Shown: positions 1-10,841 of the stretch, one piece after another
Numbering within the stretch: position 1 is the stretch's first letter
Layout: every line of letters starts with the position of its first letter
Assembly (NCBI RefSeq): GCF_016772275.1
Contig: NZ_CP065425.1
Span: 2,510,653 to 2,574,652, forward strand
Reading direction: 5' to 3'
Source: Heyndrickxia vini
Lineage (GTDB): Bacteria > Bacillota > Bacilli > Bacillales > Bacillaceae_C
DNA length: 64,000 nucleotides
Made by a program: the position numbers and the translations under genes
The notes under the pieces: model-generated
What the model saw: only the letters and a program-made list of their open reading frames with translations
What the model was told of the DNA's origin: nothing
The model's database searches: none

Positions 1-3000
1 ACTAATCGATCAATTTCCGCACCACGTAAATTAAGGTTATTATCTTGTGCGTAACCTCTAACATATCCATAAGCAGTTTTATCAGCTACCGTACCAATTG
101 TTCCAGCACGATAAACATATTCCTCACCGAACAGAACCTTTGTATAGTTATGTGCACGAGGTTGGTATTCTCCGGAGAAGTTAAGATCAATATCGGGAAC
201 TTTATCCCCCTTAAAACCTAAGAAGGTTTCAAATGGGATATCATGTCCATCTTTTTTATATTTTATTCCACAATTTGGACAGTCCTTATCAGGTAAATCA
301 AAACCAGAACCAACTGATCCATCATTGAAAAACTCCGAATGCTTACACTTTGCACATACGTAATGAGGTGGCAGCGGATTAACTTCGGTAATTTCTGTCA
401 TAGTTGCTACAAAAGAAGATCCAACTGAACCACGGGAACCAACGAGATATCCATCATCTAATGATTTTTTCACTAGTTTATGAGAAATAAGATAAATAAC
501 TGCAAACCCATGACCAATAATACTTTTCAACTCTTTTTCCAGTCTTGCTTCAACAATCTCAGGAAGATCATCTCCATAAATACTACGTGCCATTTCATAA
601 CTCATATTTCTTATTTCATCTTCGGCACCTTCAATTTTTGGTGTGTATAGATCATCCTTAATCGGTTTAATTGTATCAATCATATCTGCAATTTTATTCG
701 TGTTCGTAATAACAATTTCTTTTGCCTTTTCTTTACCTAAAAACGAAAAAGCTTGCAGCATTTCATCTGTTGTTCGAAAATGAACATCTGGTAATTTATG
801 GCGATTTAAAGGATTGGCACCCGCTTGTGAACCAATTAAAATTTTTCGATATATCTTATCCTCTGGATTAAGGTAATGTACATTGCCGGTTGCTACAACC
901 GGAAGGTCTAGTTTTTCACCTAATTTAACAATATTCGATATAATTTCTTCTAATGATTTCTCGTCTCGAACTAATTCTAATTCTAGTAAATGAGCATATA
1001 CCTCTTTTGGATGCACTTCTAGATAATCATAGAATTTCGCAGTTTCCTCTACCTCATCGGGAGCTTTTTGCATCATCCCTTCAAATACTTCTCCCTTATC
1101 ACATGCAGAACCAACGAGGATACCTTCACGGAATTTTTGCAATTGTGATCTCGGTATTCTAGGAACACGATAAAAATAATCAATATGGGCTAGTGATATA
1201 AGTTTAAATAAATTTTTAAGCCCTGCTTCTGTCTGTGCAAGTAATATACAGTGGGATGGACGTGCCCGTTTATATGCGCCACCTTTTCCCATATAATCAT
1301 TAAATTGATCATGGTATTCAATTCCTTGTTTATTTGCATCTTTTAATAATTTTATGAGAATATATCCGGTTGCTTCAGCATCATATATCGCCCGATGGTG
1401 TTGGGTTAATTCAATATCAAATTTTTTCGCTAGTGTATTTAAACGATGATTTTTAAATTCTGGAAAAAGTAATCTTGCTACTTCTAATGTATCAATAACA
1501 GGGTTTGTTGCTTTTGGCAAACCGATCTTCTGGTAACCTACATTTAGAAAGCCCATATCAAAAGAGGCATTGTGGGCTACTAAAATATCATCTTTTGCCC
1601 ACTCTAAAAATTTTCGTAAAACAATATCAACATCAGGTGCGCTTTCAACCATATCATCGGTAATTCCTGTGAGTTCAATTGTTGTATTTGATAGCCGATG
1701 GTGAGGGTTAGCAAACGATTCAAAACGGTCGATAATTTCACCGTTGTGGATTTTCACGGCAGCCAATTCAATGATTGTATCATAAACAGCAGATAAGCCT
1801 GTTGTTTCCACGTCAAAGACGACAAATGTATCATCACTTAATAATCGATGGGCATCATTGTATGTGATTGGAACACCATCATCGACTAGATTTGCCTCTA
1901 CCCCGTATAGAATTTTAATATCATTCTTTTTCCCTGCACCGAAAGCTTCCGGGAACGATTGAGCAATTCCATGATCGGTAACAGCAATGGCTTTGTGACC
2001 CCATTTTTTAGCCTGGCTGACTAAGTCACTAATTGGCGTAACAGCATCCATTTGACTCATAGGTGTATGAAGGTGAAGCTCGACTCGTTTTTCTCCTTCG
2101 GGTGAATGATCTTGTCTAAGTTTCGGTTTAATTTCATTTAAATCATTGGCAATCATGACAAGATCCCGAACGAAAGTATCATTTTGAATGCTTCCTCGTG
2201 CTCGAATCCACATTCCTTTTTTCACTTGGCTGAGAATCACAGCATCTTCTTTGTCACGTGAAAACATTTTCACTAAAATTGAGCTAGTGTAGTCTGTAAT
2301 TTTGAATGTCAATAATGTTCTTCCACTACGAAGTTCCTTTGTTTCCGCAAAAAATACATATCCTTCTACTGTGATTCTTCTTTCCTCATCAATAATTTCT
2401 TCCATGCGACGGAAAGTATCATCTTCTTTAATCGATAGCCCAATCATGACTGGACCTTCCATTACAGGAGAATCACTAGAGTCTGTTTCTTTCTTCTGCA
2501 TTTCTATTACAGCTAACTTCGCCCGTTCTTCGTCTTCTTTTTGTTTTTCTTCAATAAATTTTTTATATTCTTCATTTGTTTCATTCTGTCCGATTTCGGC
2601 ATCCAAAACATAGAATGGAAACCCGAAATTCTGGTAGATGTTTGAAATCCATTCTCCGTATTTTTGTTTTAGTGTTCTTGCTTCCGTATCATTTCTTGCT
2701 TGTACAATTAATTTATTCCCTTTTACTGTCGGTACTTGCTCATTTAATAAGGATAAAAGCATAGGGGATATCCCATCAAGCTCTTTTATACAATGTCTCC
2801 AATAGTTAACGACGACTTCTTCGGGAATGGTCGATTCCATTACACGAATTGTAAAATCAACCTTTGCCACATGGTTAAATGCGTGTTCTAATTGTAGGGT
2901 AAAACGGTTAAAGATTTCATAAGGCAAAATCTGTTCAAACAAGAAATAAAAATGCCACCGTTTTGTTTTTCTCTCTACTACGAGTTTTTCTATTTCCGCG

Positions 3001-3095
3001 TTTTGAAAGGATTCGACGATTCCATCTTCTGTCATATTAAGTTGTTGCAATAATACACGAAATCGCTCTTTTTTTTCGGCGGGATTGCTAGACAT
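1..3095 (-). CDS. polC: DNA polymerase III alpha subunit, PolC type (partial, 3' end outside window)
   Basis: Replicative polymerase of low-GC Gram-positives, with a built-in 3'-5' proofreading exonuclease. About 1031 residues are visible of the roughly 1435 usual for the family; the C-terminus lies beyond base 1. In order: N-terminal and OB-fold region, PHP domain starting near residue 335 ([13 protein letters not shown]), DEDDh exonuclease at about 420-570 (FDVETTGL and [13 protein letters not shown]), then the polymerase core with a Cys4 zinc motif near 913-935 (CAKC and CPNC) and the catalytic aspartates in [11 protein letters not shown] near residue 965. Start chosen at ATG 3095, preceded by GGGAGAGA. 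It has its own promoter and is separated from rseP by a terminator. In B. subtilis proS lies between rseP and polC; here it is absent. Confidence 0.97.
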   Translation of the reverse strand, partial: MSSNPAEKKERFRVLLQQLNMTEDGIVESFQNAEIEKLVVERKTKRWHFYFLFEQILPYEIFNRFTLQLEHAFNHVAKVDFTIRVMESTIPEEVVVNYWRHCIKELDGISPMLLSLLNEQVPTVKGNKLIVQARNDTEARTLKQKYGEWISNIYQNFGFPFYVLDAEIGQNETNEEYKKFIEEKQKEDEERAKLAVIEMQKKETDSSDSPVMEGPVMIGLSIKEDDTFRRMEEIIDEERRITVEGYVFFAETKELRSGRTLLTFKITDYTSSILVKMFSRDKEDAVILSQVKKGMWIRARGSIQNDTFVRDLVMIANDLNEIKPKLRQDHSPEGEKRVELHLHTPMSQMDAVTPISDLVSQAKKWGHKAIAVTDHGIAQSFPEAFGAGKKNDIKILYGVEANLVDDGVPITYNDAHRLLSDDTFVVFDVETTGLSAVYDTIIELAAVKIHNGEIIDRFESFANPHHRLSNTTIELTGITDDMVESAPDVDIVLRKFLEWAKDDILVAHNASFDMGFLNVGYQKIGLPKATNPVIDTLEVARLLFPEFKNHRLNTLAKKFDIELTQHHRAIYDAEATGYILIKLLKDANKQGIEYHDQFNDYMGKGGAYKRARPSHCILLAQTEAGLKNLFKLISLAHIDYFYRVPRIPRSQLQKFREGILVGSACDKGEVFEGMMQKAPDEVEETAKFYDYLEVHPKEVYAHLLELELVRDEKSLEEIISNIVKLGEKLDLPVVATGNVHYLNPEDKIYRKILIGSQAGANPLNRHKLPDVHFRTTDEMLQAFSFLGKEKAKEIVITNTNKIADMIDTIKPIKDDLYTPKIEGAEDEIRNMSYEMARSIYGDDLPEIVEARLEKELKSIIGHGFAVIYLISHKLVKKSLDDGYLVGSRGSVGSSFVATMTEITEVNPLPPHYVCAKCKHSEFFNDGSVGSGFDLPDKDCPNCGIKYKKDGHDIPFETFLGFKGDKVPDIDLNFSGEYQPRAHNYTKVLFGEEYVYRAGTIGTVADKTAYGYVRGYAQDNNLNLRGAEIDRL

Positions 3096-3164
3096 ATTTT
3101 TCTCTCCCATCCTTCTCTATATCTATTCATTAATAAACGTTCAAATATAAATCATTCCATATAC

Positions 3165-3193
3165 ATAATAAAAAAACATCACGACAATTTCAA
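3165..3193 (-). promoter_or_regulatory. SigA-type promoter for polC
   Basis: On the minus strand, TTGAAA (3188-3193) and TATTAT (3165-3170) are 17 bases apart, about 70 bases upstream of the polC start and just after the rseP terminator. Fits a vegetative promoter; not tested. Confidence 0.55.
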
Positions 3194-3220
3194 TCCACAA
3201 ACATTGACAGATGTTTTCCT

Positions 3221-3260
3221 AAAAAGAGAGAAGAAGCAATCGGTATGTTCCGATTGCTTC
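3221..3260 (-). terminator. Intrinsic terminator after rseP
   Basis: Perfect 11-bp stem GAAGCAATCGG / CCGATTGCTTC (3233-3243 and 3250-3260) with a 6-base loop, followed on the minus strand by a pyrimidine-rich tail ending in five T. It starts 6 bases after the rseP stop codon. Confidence 0.85.
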
Positions 3261-3266
3261 ATTATT

Positions 3267-4529
3267 CTATAAAAAGAATCTTTGTATATCATTCCATGTG
3301 ACGATAATCATTAATAACATTAATAACATAAAACCTATAAAGTGGACCATTCCTTCTTTTTGACGATCGATTGGTTTTCCTCTTAATGCTTCTACACCGA
3401 AGAATAGTAAACGTCCACCATCTAATGCCGGAATAGGCAATAAATTCATAATACCTAGGTTAATACTTAATAATGCTGCCCATTTCATCAAGAAAGTAAT
3501 GCCTGATTTTGCGACTACTTCTGTTGATTTATAAATACCGACAGGACCCGATAACATATCGATTGAAAATTGACCTGTTACAAGTTTACCAAGCATTCTA
3601 AAGATCTCAATAGTCCACTGGTATGTTTGCTCAACACCATATGTTGCCACTTTTAATGGTGACTTTTGAACTGGATTATTTACCCCAATTCGACCAATTT
3701 CCTTATTACCATCTTTTTCAGCTTTCGGTGTAACGGCAATATCTTTAGTTTGATTATTTCTTTCAATCGTAAACATTAATTCTTCACCCGGATGCTTTTG
3801 GATCACTTCAACAATATCTTCCCAACTTGAAATTTCCGAGCCATCAATGCTTATAATCGTATCACCTTCATGTAAACCAGCTTGTTTCGCCGCACCATCT
3901 GAGGTTAATTTCCCTAGTACTGGATCATTTACAGGTACACCTTGAATAATCGCTAAAATAGTAAATATAACAATCGCCAGAACAAAGTTCATCATTGGTC
4001 CTGCAAAAATCGTCATTGCACGGTGTCCCAATGATTTCGACGCAAATTGTCTGTCCCATGGAGCGATTTGAGTTTCTACCCGATCTTCTACAATCACAGC
4101 GTCTTTTGTAACAGAAAAAGTTTTTAAAGTTTCATCCTCATCTCCTTCTTCATATCCTTTAATAATTAGCTTGTGATCTAAATCAGACTCTTCCACCTCA
4201 ATCGTACGGATATCCGAAAAACGACTTTTTCCATTAATAACTATTTTATTAACTTCTTCGTTTTCATTAAAAAGTAGTCCAACTCGTTGACCGGCTTTTA
4301 ATTCGACCATTTCTTGATCTTCACCCGCCATACGGACATATCCACCAATCGGTAATAGCCTAATCGTATAAAGAGTTTCATTTTTTCTAAAAGATAATAC
4401 TTTCGGACCAAATCCAATTGCAAATTCACGAACTAAAATACCTGCTCGTTTAGCGAAATAAAAATGACCTGCTTCATGGAAAAATACTAATGCTCCGAAA
4501 ATAATAATAAACGCGATTACTGTCGTCAA
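3267..4529 (-). CDS. rseP: Site-2 intramembrane zinc metalloprotease RseP/RasP
   Basis: Membrane protease that cuts anti-sigma factors and signal-peptide remnants within the membrane (RasP in B. subtilis, formerly YluC). 420 residues. The zinc motif HEAGH is at residues 18-22 in the first membrane helix. A PDZ domain lies at about 205-275 (GLHEGDTIISIDG). The third metal ligand motif NLLPIPALDGG starts near residue 362, followed by C-terminal membrane helices. It lies 16 bases downstream of dxr and is the last gene of the uppS-cdsA-dxr-rseP unit, which ends at a strong terminator. Confidence 0.96.
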   Translation of the reverse strand: MTTVIAFIIIFGALVFFHEAGHFYFAKRAGILVREFAIGFGPKVLSFRKNETLYTIRLLPIGGYVRMAGEDQEMVELKAGQRVGLLFNENEEVNKIVINGKSRFSDIRTIEVEESDLDHKLIIKGYEEGDEDETLKTFSVTKDAVIVEDRVETQIAPWDRQFASKSLGHRAMTIFAGPMMNFVLAIVIFTILAIIQGVPVNDPVLGKLTSDGAAKQAGLHEGDTIISIDGSEISSWEDIVEVIQKHPGEELMFTIERNNQTKDIAVTPKAEKDGNKEIGRIGVNNPVQKSPLKVATYGVEQTYQWTIEIFRMLGKLVTGQFSIDMLSGPVGIYKSTEVVAKSGITFLMKWAALLSINLGIMNLLPIPALDGGRLLFFGVEALRGKPIDRQKEGMVHFIGFMLLMLLMIIVTWNDIQRFFL

Positions 4530-4545
4530 AATCCAAAACCACCTT

Positions 4546-5691
4546 TTATAAGAGTGAGTTTATATACGCTCTTGTTTCCTGATCTACCATTTTGATTGTA
4601 TCCAGATCTGGATGAGTAATCCTATGATGCTTTTCAAGTGCCTTTTCAACGAATTCATCAATTGTTAAGAAAGAAATTTTTCTTTTTAAAAACGCATCAA
4701 CTGCCGCTTCATTTGCTGCATTTAAGACCGTTGGCATGGTTCCTCCGGCCTTTCCAGCTTCATAAGCGAGTTTTAAACAAACAAAACGATTCAAATCCAT
4801 ATCTTCGAAATGCAATTTGCCAATTTCGGCTAAATTCAATTTATTTCCTGTTGGTAATGGTAGGCGATCGGGATATGTTAATGCATATTGAATAGCTACA
4901 CGCATGTCTGGTGAACCTAGCTGTGCTTTTACACTAGTATCCCGAAATTCAACCATCGAATGAATGATACTTTCTCGATGTAATAATACATCTATTTTTT
5001 CATATGGTAAATTAAAAAGCCAATGTGCTTCGATAACTTCTAAACCTTTATTCATCATAGTAGCTGAGTCAATCGTAATTTTTGCCCCCATCGACCAATT
5101 CGGATGGTTCAATGCTTGGTCAAGTGTAACATCTTTAAGTTCTTCACGACTTTTATCCCGGAAACTACCACCAGATGCCGTAATGATTAGACGTTCTATA
5201 TTTTTTTCTGCTTCTCCTTGTAAACATTGAAATATAGCTGAATGTTCGCTATCAATCGGCAAAATGTCTACACCATTTGCTTTAGCTGATTCCATAACGA
5301 TGTGGCCAGCTGTAACAAGTGTTTCTTTATTTGCTAAAGCAATTGTTTTCTTTGCTTTAATGGCTTGCAATGTCGGATATAAACCAACACTTCCCATAAC
5401 AGCATTAACAAGGACGTCGGTCTTTTCATAAACAGCTACTTCTACTAACCCATCATCTCCGTAGGAAAAACGGATATTGTTACTAAATTCAGATTTTAAG
5501 GTTTCATAATCCGTTTGCTCTTTAACAGATACAAACTCAGGACTAAACTCCGAAATAATTTTTCTAGCAAGCTCAATATTTTTCCCAATTGAAAAAGCAA
5601 CTAGGCGAAATTTATCTGGATGATTTCGAATCACATCTAATGTTTGCGTACCAATGGATCCAGTTGCCCCTAATAAACTAATATATCTCAT
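4546..5691 (-). CDS. dxr: 1-deoxy-D-xylulose 5-phosphate reductoisomerase
   Basis: NADPH-dependent enzyme that turns DXP into 2-C-methyl-D-erythritol 4-phosphate, the committed step of the MEP isoprenoid pathway. 381 residues, normal length. The N-terminal Rossmann motif GATGSIG is at 8-14, the metal-binding DSEHS near 147-151, and the SGGSFRD loop follows. It sits between cdsA and rseP. Isoprenoid units made through it feed the neighbour uppS, and probably also the cyclase encoded at 50.9 kb. Confidence 0.96.
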   Translation of the reverse strand: MRYISLLGATGSIGTQTLDVIRNHPDKFRLVAFSIGKNIELARKIISEFSPEFVSVKEQTDYETLKSEFSNNIRFSYGDDGLVEVAVYEKTDVLVNAVMGSVGLYPTLQAIKAKKTIALANKETLVTAGHIVMESAKANGVDILPIDSEHSAIFQCLQGEAEKNIERLIITASGGSFRDKSREELKDVTLDQALNHPNWSMGAKITIDSATMMNKGLEVIEAHWLFNLPYEKIDVLLHRESIIHSMVEFRDTSVKAQLGSPDMRVAIQYALTYPDRLPLPTGNKLNLAEIGKLHFEDMDLNRFVCLKLAYEAGKAGGTMPTVLNAANEAAVDAFLKRKISFLTIDEFVEKALEKHHRITHPDLDTIKMVDQETRAYINSLL

Positions 5692-5729
5692 CTTTTCAAC
5701 TCCTAATTAAACAGTAAAACATTTTATTA

Positions 5730-6527
5730 TTATTGGACGAAATGGAGTAAATGGAGTAATGGCCATACGAATAATAAGCTATCGAATCGATCCAAAATCC
5801 CTCCATGTCCAGGTAAGATGTTGCCGGAATCTTTTACCCCGTATTGACGTTTATAGGCTGATTCCACTAAATCCCCTATTTGTCCAAAAATCGCAACGAC
5901 TGCTGAAACAACAATAAGTTGAACGATAGAAGCATCTAGATTAGAAAATAGTGAGAATAGAATACCAACGATGATTGCGCAAACTACTCCCCCTATTGCT
6001 CCCTCAACTGTTTTATTTGGACTTATTTCTGGCCAAAGTTTTCTTCTGCCCATTGCACGTCCTATAAAGTATGCGCCGGAATCAGTAGCCCAAATGGCAA
6101 ATAAAGAATATAGAATATATGTAAGACCATTATCTGCATCTCGTGTTTCAACAAAATAATAGAAACCCATACCTATATAAACTACCGTAAGTAACAAAAA
6201 GGAGATATGATCAAACGTGGTTTTATTTTTAGTAATAACAGTAATGACTAATAATAGTAAAACTGCTATAAAAATATAATGCAATTTTGTATAGCCAAAA
6301 TGCTCAATGACATGTGTATACTGCTTTGGAACTAAAATGATCCATAATAATAATAATGAAATAATACCCTGAAGTGAAAAAATAGATAGTTTCCTCATTT
6401 TTAAAAGCTCATAAAGGGCTACCGTTCCCATTAAATAGGATAAAATTACAAACGGGATATTTCCATATATTACGATCGGTATGAATATTGCTGCTGCAAT
6501 CACTGCTGTAATTATTCTTTGCTTCAC
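5730..6527 (-). CDS. cdsA: Phosphatidate cytidylyltransferase (CDP-diglyceride synthase)
   Basis: Makes CDP-diacylglycerol from phosphatidic acid and CTP, the branch point of phospholipid synthesis. 265 residues with about eight hydrophobic membrane segments. The family signature is near the C-terminus: a PNKTVEGAIGG stretch, then GDLVESAYKR and HGGILDRFDSLLF. The start overlaps the uppS stop by 4 bases, which points to translational coupling. It shares the operon with dxr and rseP. Confidence 0.95.
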   Translation of the reverse strand: MKQRIITAVIAAAIFIPIVIYGNIPFVILSYLMGTVALYELLKMRKLSIFSLQGIISLLLLWIILVPKQYTHVIEHFGYTKLHYIFIAVLLLLVITVITKNKTTFDHISFLLLTVVYIGMGFYYFVETRDADNGLTYILYSLFAIWATDSGAYFIGRAMGRRKLWPEISPNKTVEGAIGGVVCAIIVGILFSLFSNLDASIVQLIVVSAVVAIFGQIGDLVESAYKRQYGVKDSGNILPGHGGILDRFDSLLFVWPLLHLLHFVQ

Positions 6528-7321
6528 TTCTCTGTACCCTCACTTTTTAAGCCGCCATATCTTCTTGATCTTTGTTGATATTCCTCAATTGCCTGCAGTA
6601 AATCATCTTCACTAAAGTCAGGCCATAAAACATCAGTAAAAACAAATTCAGTATATGCCATTTGCCATAGCATAAAATTACTTAACCTAATTTCGCCACT
6701 TGTACGAATCAGTAAATCAGGGTCTTTATACTTTTTTGACATTAAATAATTAGAAAATAATTCTTCTGTAACACTATTTTTGTCAATAGTACCATTTTCC
6801 ATATCAACAATAATATTTTGAACAGCATTTAGTATTTCATCCCTACCACCATAATTAAGGGCAAAGTTTAAAATTAGCCCTGTATTATCGCGTGTATCAT
6901 CAATCGCTTTTTGTACAGCTTTCATCGTATGTGCTGGTAACTTTTCTTTATGGCCCATCATCTGAACTTTAACATTTTCTTCCACTAATTCCGGTAAGAA
7001 TGTACCAAGAAATTCCTCTGGAAGTTTCATTAAATAATCGACTTCATTTTTAGGTCTAATCCAATTCTCTGTTGAAAAGGCGTAAAGCGTCAAAACTTCA
7101 ATCCCAATATTATTAGCAAAGCGTGTGATAGGTTTAACCTTTTTCATCCCTTCATGATGTCCAGCGATTCGCGGCAATGCACGTTTACTTGCCCACCTAC
7201 CATTCCCGTCCATTATGATTGCGATATGTTTTGGTAGATCATGTTTTTTTATGTTTTCAATTCTTTCTTCAATACTTTGAGTTCCTTTGGAAGTTTTTTT
7301 TAACTTCAACTTATTTAACAT
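6524..7321 (-). CDS. uppS: Undecaprenyl (isoprenyl) diphosphate synthase
   Basis: Cis-prenyltransferase that makes the C55 lipid carrier used for peptidoglycan and teichoic acid synthesis. 265 residues. Motif HIAIIMDGNGRWA holds the catalytic Asp at about residue 38; LYAFSTENW and the C-terminal DLLIRTSGEIRLSNF are also family motifs. I chose ATG 7321 rather than the upstream GTG at 7351, because GGAGGG sits 6 bases ahead of it and homologues start here. Downstream of the frr terminator, so probably transcribed from the AT-rich gap at 7322-7532. Confidence 0.95.
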   Translation of the reverse strand: MLNKLKLKKTSKGTQSIEERIENIKKHDLPKHIAIIMDGNGRWASKRALPRIAGHHEGMKKVKPITRFANNIGIEVLTLYAFSTENWIRPKNEVDYLMKLPEEFLGTFLPELVEENVKVQMMGHKEKLPAHTMKAVQKAIDDTRDNTGLILNFALNYGGRDEILNAVQNIIVDMENGTIDKNSVTEELFSNYLMSKKYKDPDLLIRTSGEIRLSNFMLWQMAYTEFVFTDVLWPDFSEDDLLQAIEEYQQRSRRYGGLKSEGTEK

Positions 7322-7532
7322 AACTTGCCCTCCACTGGAATACTGCACCAAATAATCTGTACCATATTATATAATATCAAAAAAACGCAGGAATATCTTT
7401 ATTTACTATAAATTATGTATTGAATGTGATTTCTATTATAGATAATATAATTATATTTGAGAAGTTTTTCACTGTAATTATTTAGATTTAATAAACTAGA
7501 TAAGCGCATATCCTATACTCCGCCCCGACAAG

Positions 7533-7558
7533 AAAAAAACTCTCGAAATTCGAGAGTT
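7533..7558 (-). terminator. Intrinsic terminator after frr
   Basis: Inverted repeat AACTCTCGAA / TTCGAGAGTT (7538-7558) followed on the minus strand by a run of T (complement of A7533-7539), 8 bases past the frr stop. It separates frr from the uppS operon. Confidence 0.88.
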
Positions 7559-7566
7559 CCTTTGTA

Positions 7567-8124
7567 TTACACTTCTAATATATCTTGTTCTTTCGTTTTA
7601 GTAATTTGGTCGATTTTATTAATATGCTCATCGGTAATTTTTTGAACATCATCTGAGTAGCCACGTAAATCATCTTCCGAAATTTCACCGTTTTTTTCTA
7701 ATTTCTTTAAATCATCATTGGCATCACGACGAATATTTCGAATTCCAACTTTTGCTGCTTCAGCTTCTTTTTTTACATGCTTTACTAATTCTTTACGACG
7801 TTCTTCAGTTAATGCTGGAACAGCTAGACGAATTAATGTTCCATCATTACTTGGAGTTAGTCCTAAATCCGATTTTAAGATGGCTTTTTCAACTTCTGAA
7901 ACAATTGATTTATCATATGGCTGAATAACTAATAATCTAGCTTCAGGAACAGATACGGATGCAAGTTGATTCACTGGTGTAGGTGCACCGTAATAGTCGA
8001 CTACGATTCTATCCAATAAAGAAGCACTTGCTCTACCCGCTCTAATTGAACTTAATTCACGAGTATATGCTGATATTGCCTTAGACATTTTGTCTTTAGT
8101 ATTTGCTATGACTTGTTTTGGCAT
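7567..8124 (-). CDS. frr: Ribosome recycling factor
   Basis: Splits post-termination ribosomes together with EF-G. 185 residues, exactly the usual length, in the tRNA-like two-domain family. Typical segments are present: [16 protein letters not shown] near 25-40, [20 protein letters not shown], and the C-terminal helix rich in Lys, Glu and Asp. The ATG overlaps the last base of the pyrH stop codon, so it is translationally coupled to pyrH. Closed by a strong terminator. Confidence 0.97.
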   Translation of the reverse strand: MPKQVIANTKDKMSKAISAYTRELSSIRAGRASASLLDRIVVDYYGAPTPVNQLASVSVPEARLLVIQPYDKSIVSEVEKAILKSDLGLTPSNDGTLIRLAVPALTEERRKELVKHVKKEAEAAKVGIRNIRRDANDDLKKLEKNGEISEDDLRGYSDDVQKITDEHINKIDQITKTKEQDILEV

Positions 8125-8849
8125 TAAGCTTTCCCCCTAACAATTGTACCAATATTTTCTCCCATTATAACACGTTTAATATTTCCTTTTTCCATAATCG
8201 AAAAAACAATTAATGGAATATCATTGTCCATACATAAAGATGATGCAGTTGAATCCATAACAGCTAAACCGTTTTTGATCACATCTAGATAAGTTAATTC
8301 TTCATATTTCACAGCATTTTCATCTAGTTTTGGATCTGCAGAGTATACGCCATCTACATTGTTTTTTGCCATTAGGATAACTTCAGCTTCAATTTCAGCA
8401 GCTCGCAATGCAGCTGTCGTATCTGTTGAAAAATAAGGATTTCCAGTGCCGGCAGCAAAAATTACGACACGTTTTTTTTCAAGATGTCTTATTGCACGTC
8501 TACGAATATATGGTTCTGCCACTTGACGCATATCTATAGACGTCTGTACTCTTGTTTCTATTCCATTTTGTTCTAAACTATCTTGAAGTGCTAAAGAGTT
8601 CATTACAGTAGCTAACATACCCATATAATCGGCAGTTGCTCTGTCCATCCCCATTTCACTCCCGATTTTGCCTCGCCAAATGTTTCCACCGCCAACAACA
8701 ACAGCGACTTCAACTCCTAATTCAGCTAGCTCTTTCACTTGTTCCGCTACGGATTTAATTACAGTGGGATTAATTCCAAAACCTTGTTCACCTGCTAATG
8801 CTTCACCACTAAGTTTTAAAACGACACGTTTATATTTTGGGGTGCTCAT
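8124..8849 (-). CDS. pyrH: Uridylate kinase (UMP kinase)
   Basis: Phosphorylates UMP to UDP in pyrimidine nucleotide synthesis; bacterial hexameric form of the amino acid kinase fold. 241 residues. Visible motifs: [18 protein letters not shown] (nucleotide binding and GTP-control region), [31 protein letters not shown], and the Asp-rich [23 protein letters not shown] precedes the ATG. It forms a unit with frr, after the tsf terminator. Confidence 0.97.
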   Translation of the reverse strand: MSTPKYKRVVLKLSGEALAGEQGFGINPTVIKSVAEQVKELAELGVEVAVVVGGGNIWRGKIGSEMGMDRATADYMGMLATVMNSLALQDSLEQNGIETRVQTSIDMRQVAEPYIRRRAIRHLEKKRVVIFAAGTGNPYFSTDTTAALRAAEIEAEVILMAKNNVDGVYSADPKLDENAVKYEELTYLDVIKNGLAVMDSTASSLCMDNDIPLIVFSIMEKGNIKRVIMGENIGTIVRGKA

Positions 8850-8907
8850 TGTGAACCTCCAATTTTTTTTGAGTATGTATTCTATATTACTATATTTTAA
8901 ATGTCTT

Positions 8908-8937
8908 TAAAAATAGGGAACACATCGTGTCCCCTAT
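8908..8937 (-). terminator. Intrinsic terminator after tsf
   Basis: Inverted repeat with outer arms ATAGGG / CCCTAT and inner arms ACAC / GTGT at 8913-8937, followed on the minus strand by five T. It begins 12 bases after the tsf stop and separates tsf from pyrH. Confidence 0.8.
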
Positions 8938-8949
8938 CCATTGATATTA

Positions 8950-9831
8950 TTACTTCTTAACTTGGCTCATTACTTCTTCAGCAAAGTTATCTTGACGTTT
9001 CTCGATCCCTTCACCAACTTCATAACGAACTAAGTTAGTAATTGTCGCACCATGTGATTTAACAAATTGACCAACTTTTTGATCAGGATTTTTAACAAAT
9101 GCTTGATCAATAATACAAATTTCTTCAAAGTATTTGCTTAAACGTCCTTCTACCATTTTAGCCACAATGTTTTCTGGCTTGCCTTCATTTAATGCTTGTT
9201 GCGTTAAAATTTCACGCTCATGCTCAACTTCTTGTGCAGATACTTGATCACGAGAAATGTATTTAGGATTTAATGCAGCAGCATGCATGGCAACATCTTT
9301 AGCAACTGATTGATCAGTTGTTCCTTCTAACACAGTCAATACACCAATACGGCCACCCATGTGTAGGTACTCACCAAATGCTGCATTTTCCGGTTTTGTT
9401 AATACTGTAAAACGACGTAAAGTGATTTTTTCACCAATTTTAGCAATTGCAGCATTAATTGTTTCACTAACAGTCGCACCATTATCCATTTGTTGTTCTA
9501 ATGCTTCTTCAACAGTTGCTGGTTTTTTGTTTAATAAATGTGCAGCTAATTCTTTAACAAGATTTTGGAAGCCTTCATTTTTTGCAACAAAGTCTGTTTC
9601 AGAGTTAACTTCTAAAATAACCCCTTCATTGCCTTCAACGGAAATATAAGTTGTACCTTCCGCAGCAATACGGTCAGCTTTTTTAGCTGCTTTTGCAATT
9701 CCTTTTTCACGAAGGAAATCAATTGCTTTTTCCATATCTCCATCTGTTTCTGTAAGTGCCTTTTTACAATCCATCATTCCAGCACCTGTTTTTTCACGAA
9801 GTTCTTTAACCATTTGTGCAGTAACTGCCAT
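8950..9831 (-). CDS. tsf: Translation elongation factor Ts
   Basis: Nucleotide exchange factor for EF-Tu. 293 residues, full length. The N-terminal UBA-like domain ends with the family signature [16 protein letters not shown], and the exchange-critical TDFVAKN motif lies near residue 80. Starts at ATG 9831, with GGAGGAAC upstream. It follows rpsB, but a hairpin terminator lies between the two genes, so full expression probably depends on partial read-through or on a promoter I could not define. Confidence 0.97.
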   Translation of the reverse strand: MAVTAQMVKELREKTGAGMMDCKKALTETDGDMEKAIDFLREKGIAKAAKKADRIAAEGTTYISVEGNEGVILEVNSETDFVAKNEGFQNLVKELAAHLLNKKPATVEEALEQQMDNGATVSETINAAIAKIGEKITLRRFTVLTKPENAAFGEYLHMGGRIGVLTVLEGTTDQSVAKDVAMHAAALNPKYISRDQVSAQEVEHEREILTQQALNEGKPENIVAKMVEGRLSKYFEEICIIDQAFVKNPDQKVGQFVKSHGATITNLVRYEVGEGIEKRQDNFAEEVMSQVKK

Positions 9832-9890
9832 CGGATGTTCCTCCTTATTATATGTAGATTCATTATTAGTGTATACGGATTATCTCTTAA

Positions 9891-9928
9891 AAAAAGGTGA
9901 TAAGGATGAAGCCTTCTTATCACCTTTT
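9891..9928 (-). terminator. Intrinsic terminator between rpsB and tsf
   Basis: 13-bp stem AAAAGGTGATAAG / CTTATCACCTTTT (9892-9904 and 9916-9928) with T-rich flanks on the minus strand. It lies 36 bases after the rpsB stop. Probably lets rpsB be made in excess over tsf. Confidence 0.85.
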
Positions 9929-9964
9929 CACATACATTTTTAACAATACGAACAAAATTTATAA

Positions 9965-10684
9965 TTATTCAGCTGCAACAGTTGCAGTTACTTCTTCTTC
10001 TTCACCTTGTTTAACTTCGATGATTGCATCAGCAATTTTACCAGTTAATAGTTTAACTGCACGAATCGCATCATCATTCGCTGGAATTACATAGTCGATT
10101 TCATCTGGATCACAGTTTGTATCAACGATACCAACGATAGGAATATTTAATTTACGAGCTTCTGCAACAGCGATACGCTCTTTACGAGGATCGATGATGA
10201 ATAATGCATCTGGTAACTTTTTCATATCTTTAATTCCACCAAGGAATTTAACTAAGCGTTCATGTTCTTTTTTAAGCTGAACAACTTCTTTTTTCGGAAG
10301 AACTTCAAAAGTACCGTCTTCTTCCATTTTTTCGATTGCTTTTAAACGTTCAATACGTTTTTGAATTGTTTCAAAGTTTGTTAATGTACCACCTAACCAA
10401 CGGTGATTCACAAAATACATACCTACGCGTTCTGCTTCTTCTTTAACAGATTCTTGAGCTTGCTTTTTTGTACCAACGAAAAGAATGTTTCCTCCGTTTG
10501 CTGCAAGTTCTCTTACAAAGTTGTATGCTTCTTCAACTTTTTTAACTGTTTTTTGAAGATCGATAATATAGATGCCGTTACGCTCTGTGAAAATATATTT
10601 TTTCATTTTTGGGTTCCAACGGCGTGTTTGGTGACCAAAGTGTACACCAGCTTCAAGCAATTGCTTCATAGAAATTACTGACAT
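9965..10684 (-). CDS. rpsB: 30S ribosomal protein S2
   Basis: Small-subunit ribosomal protein on the back of the 30S head-body junction. 239 residues. Clear S2 motifs: [20 protein letters not shown] at the start, [21 protein letters not shown], and [15 protein letters not shown] 10684 is chosen over the start 13 codons upstream because AGGAGG lies just ahead and every S2 begins this way. The C-terminal tail is rich in Glu and Ala. Own promoter in the gap after swrB. Confidence 0.97.
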   Translation of the reverse strand: MSVISMKQLLEAGVHFGHQTRRWNPKMKKYIFTERNGIYIIDLQKTVKKVEEAYNFVRELAANGGNILFVGTKKQAQESVKEEAERVGMYFVNHRWLGGTLTNFETIQKRIERLKAIEKMEEDGTFEVLPKKEVVQLKKEHERLVKFLGGIKDMKKLPDALFIIDPRKERIAVAEARKLNIPIVGIVDTNCDPDEIDYVIPANDDAIRAVKLLTGKIADAIIEVKQGEEEEVTATVAAE

Positions 10685-10802
10685 GTTATTTCCTCCTAAT
10701 GGTTTTGATTTCCTCCGCTTCATTCATCTTTATATAAAGACTATCCATTTAGATAGCACCCTTTATTTAAATCCAGAAGCGTGTGTATTAACACCATGAA
10801 AT

Positions 10803-10831
10803 AATATAGCATAAAAAATATTTTCAATCAA
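10803..10831 (-). promoter_or_regulatory. SigA-type promoter for rpsB
   Basis: TTGATT (10826-10831) and TATATT (10803-10808) on the minus strand, 17 bases apart, with an extended TGC in front of the -10. It sits 11 bases past the swrB stop and leaves a leader of about 115 bases before rpsB. Confidence 0.65.
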
Positions 10832-10841
10832 GCATATCAAG

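Noticed and set aside
2302-2764. Two plus-strand open frames of 103 and 62 codons
   Set aside because: They lie wholly inside polC on the other strand, have low-complexity Ser/Phe-rich products and no ribosome site.
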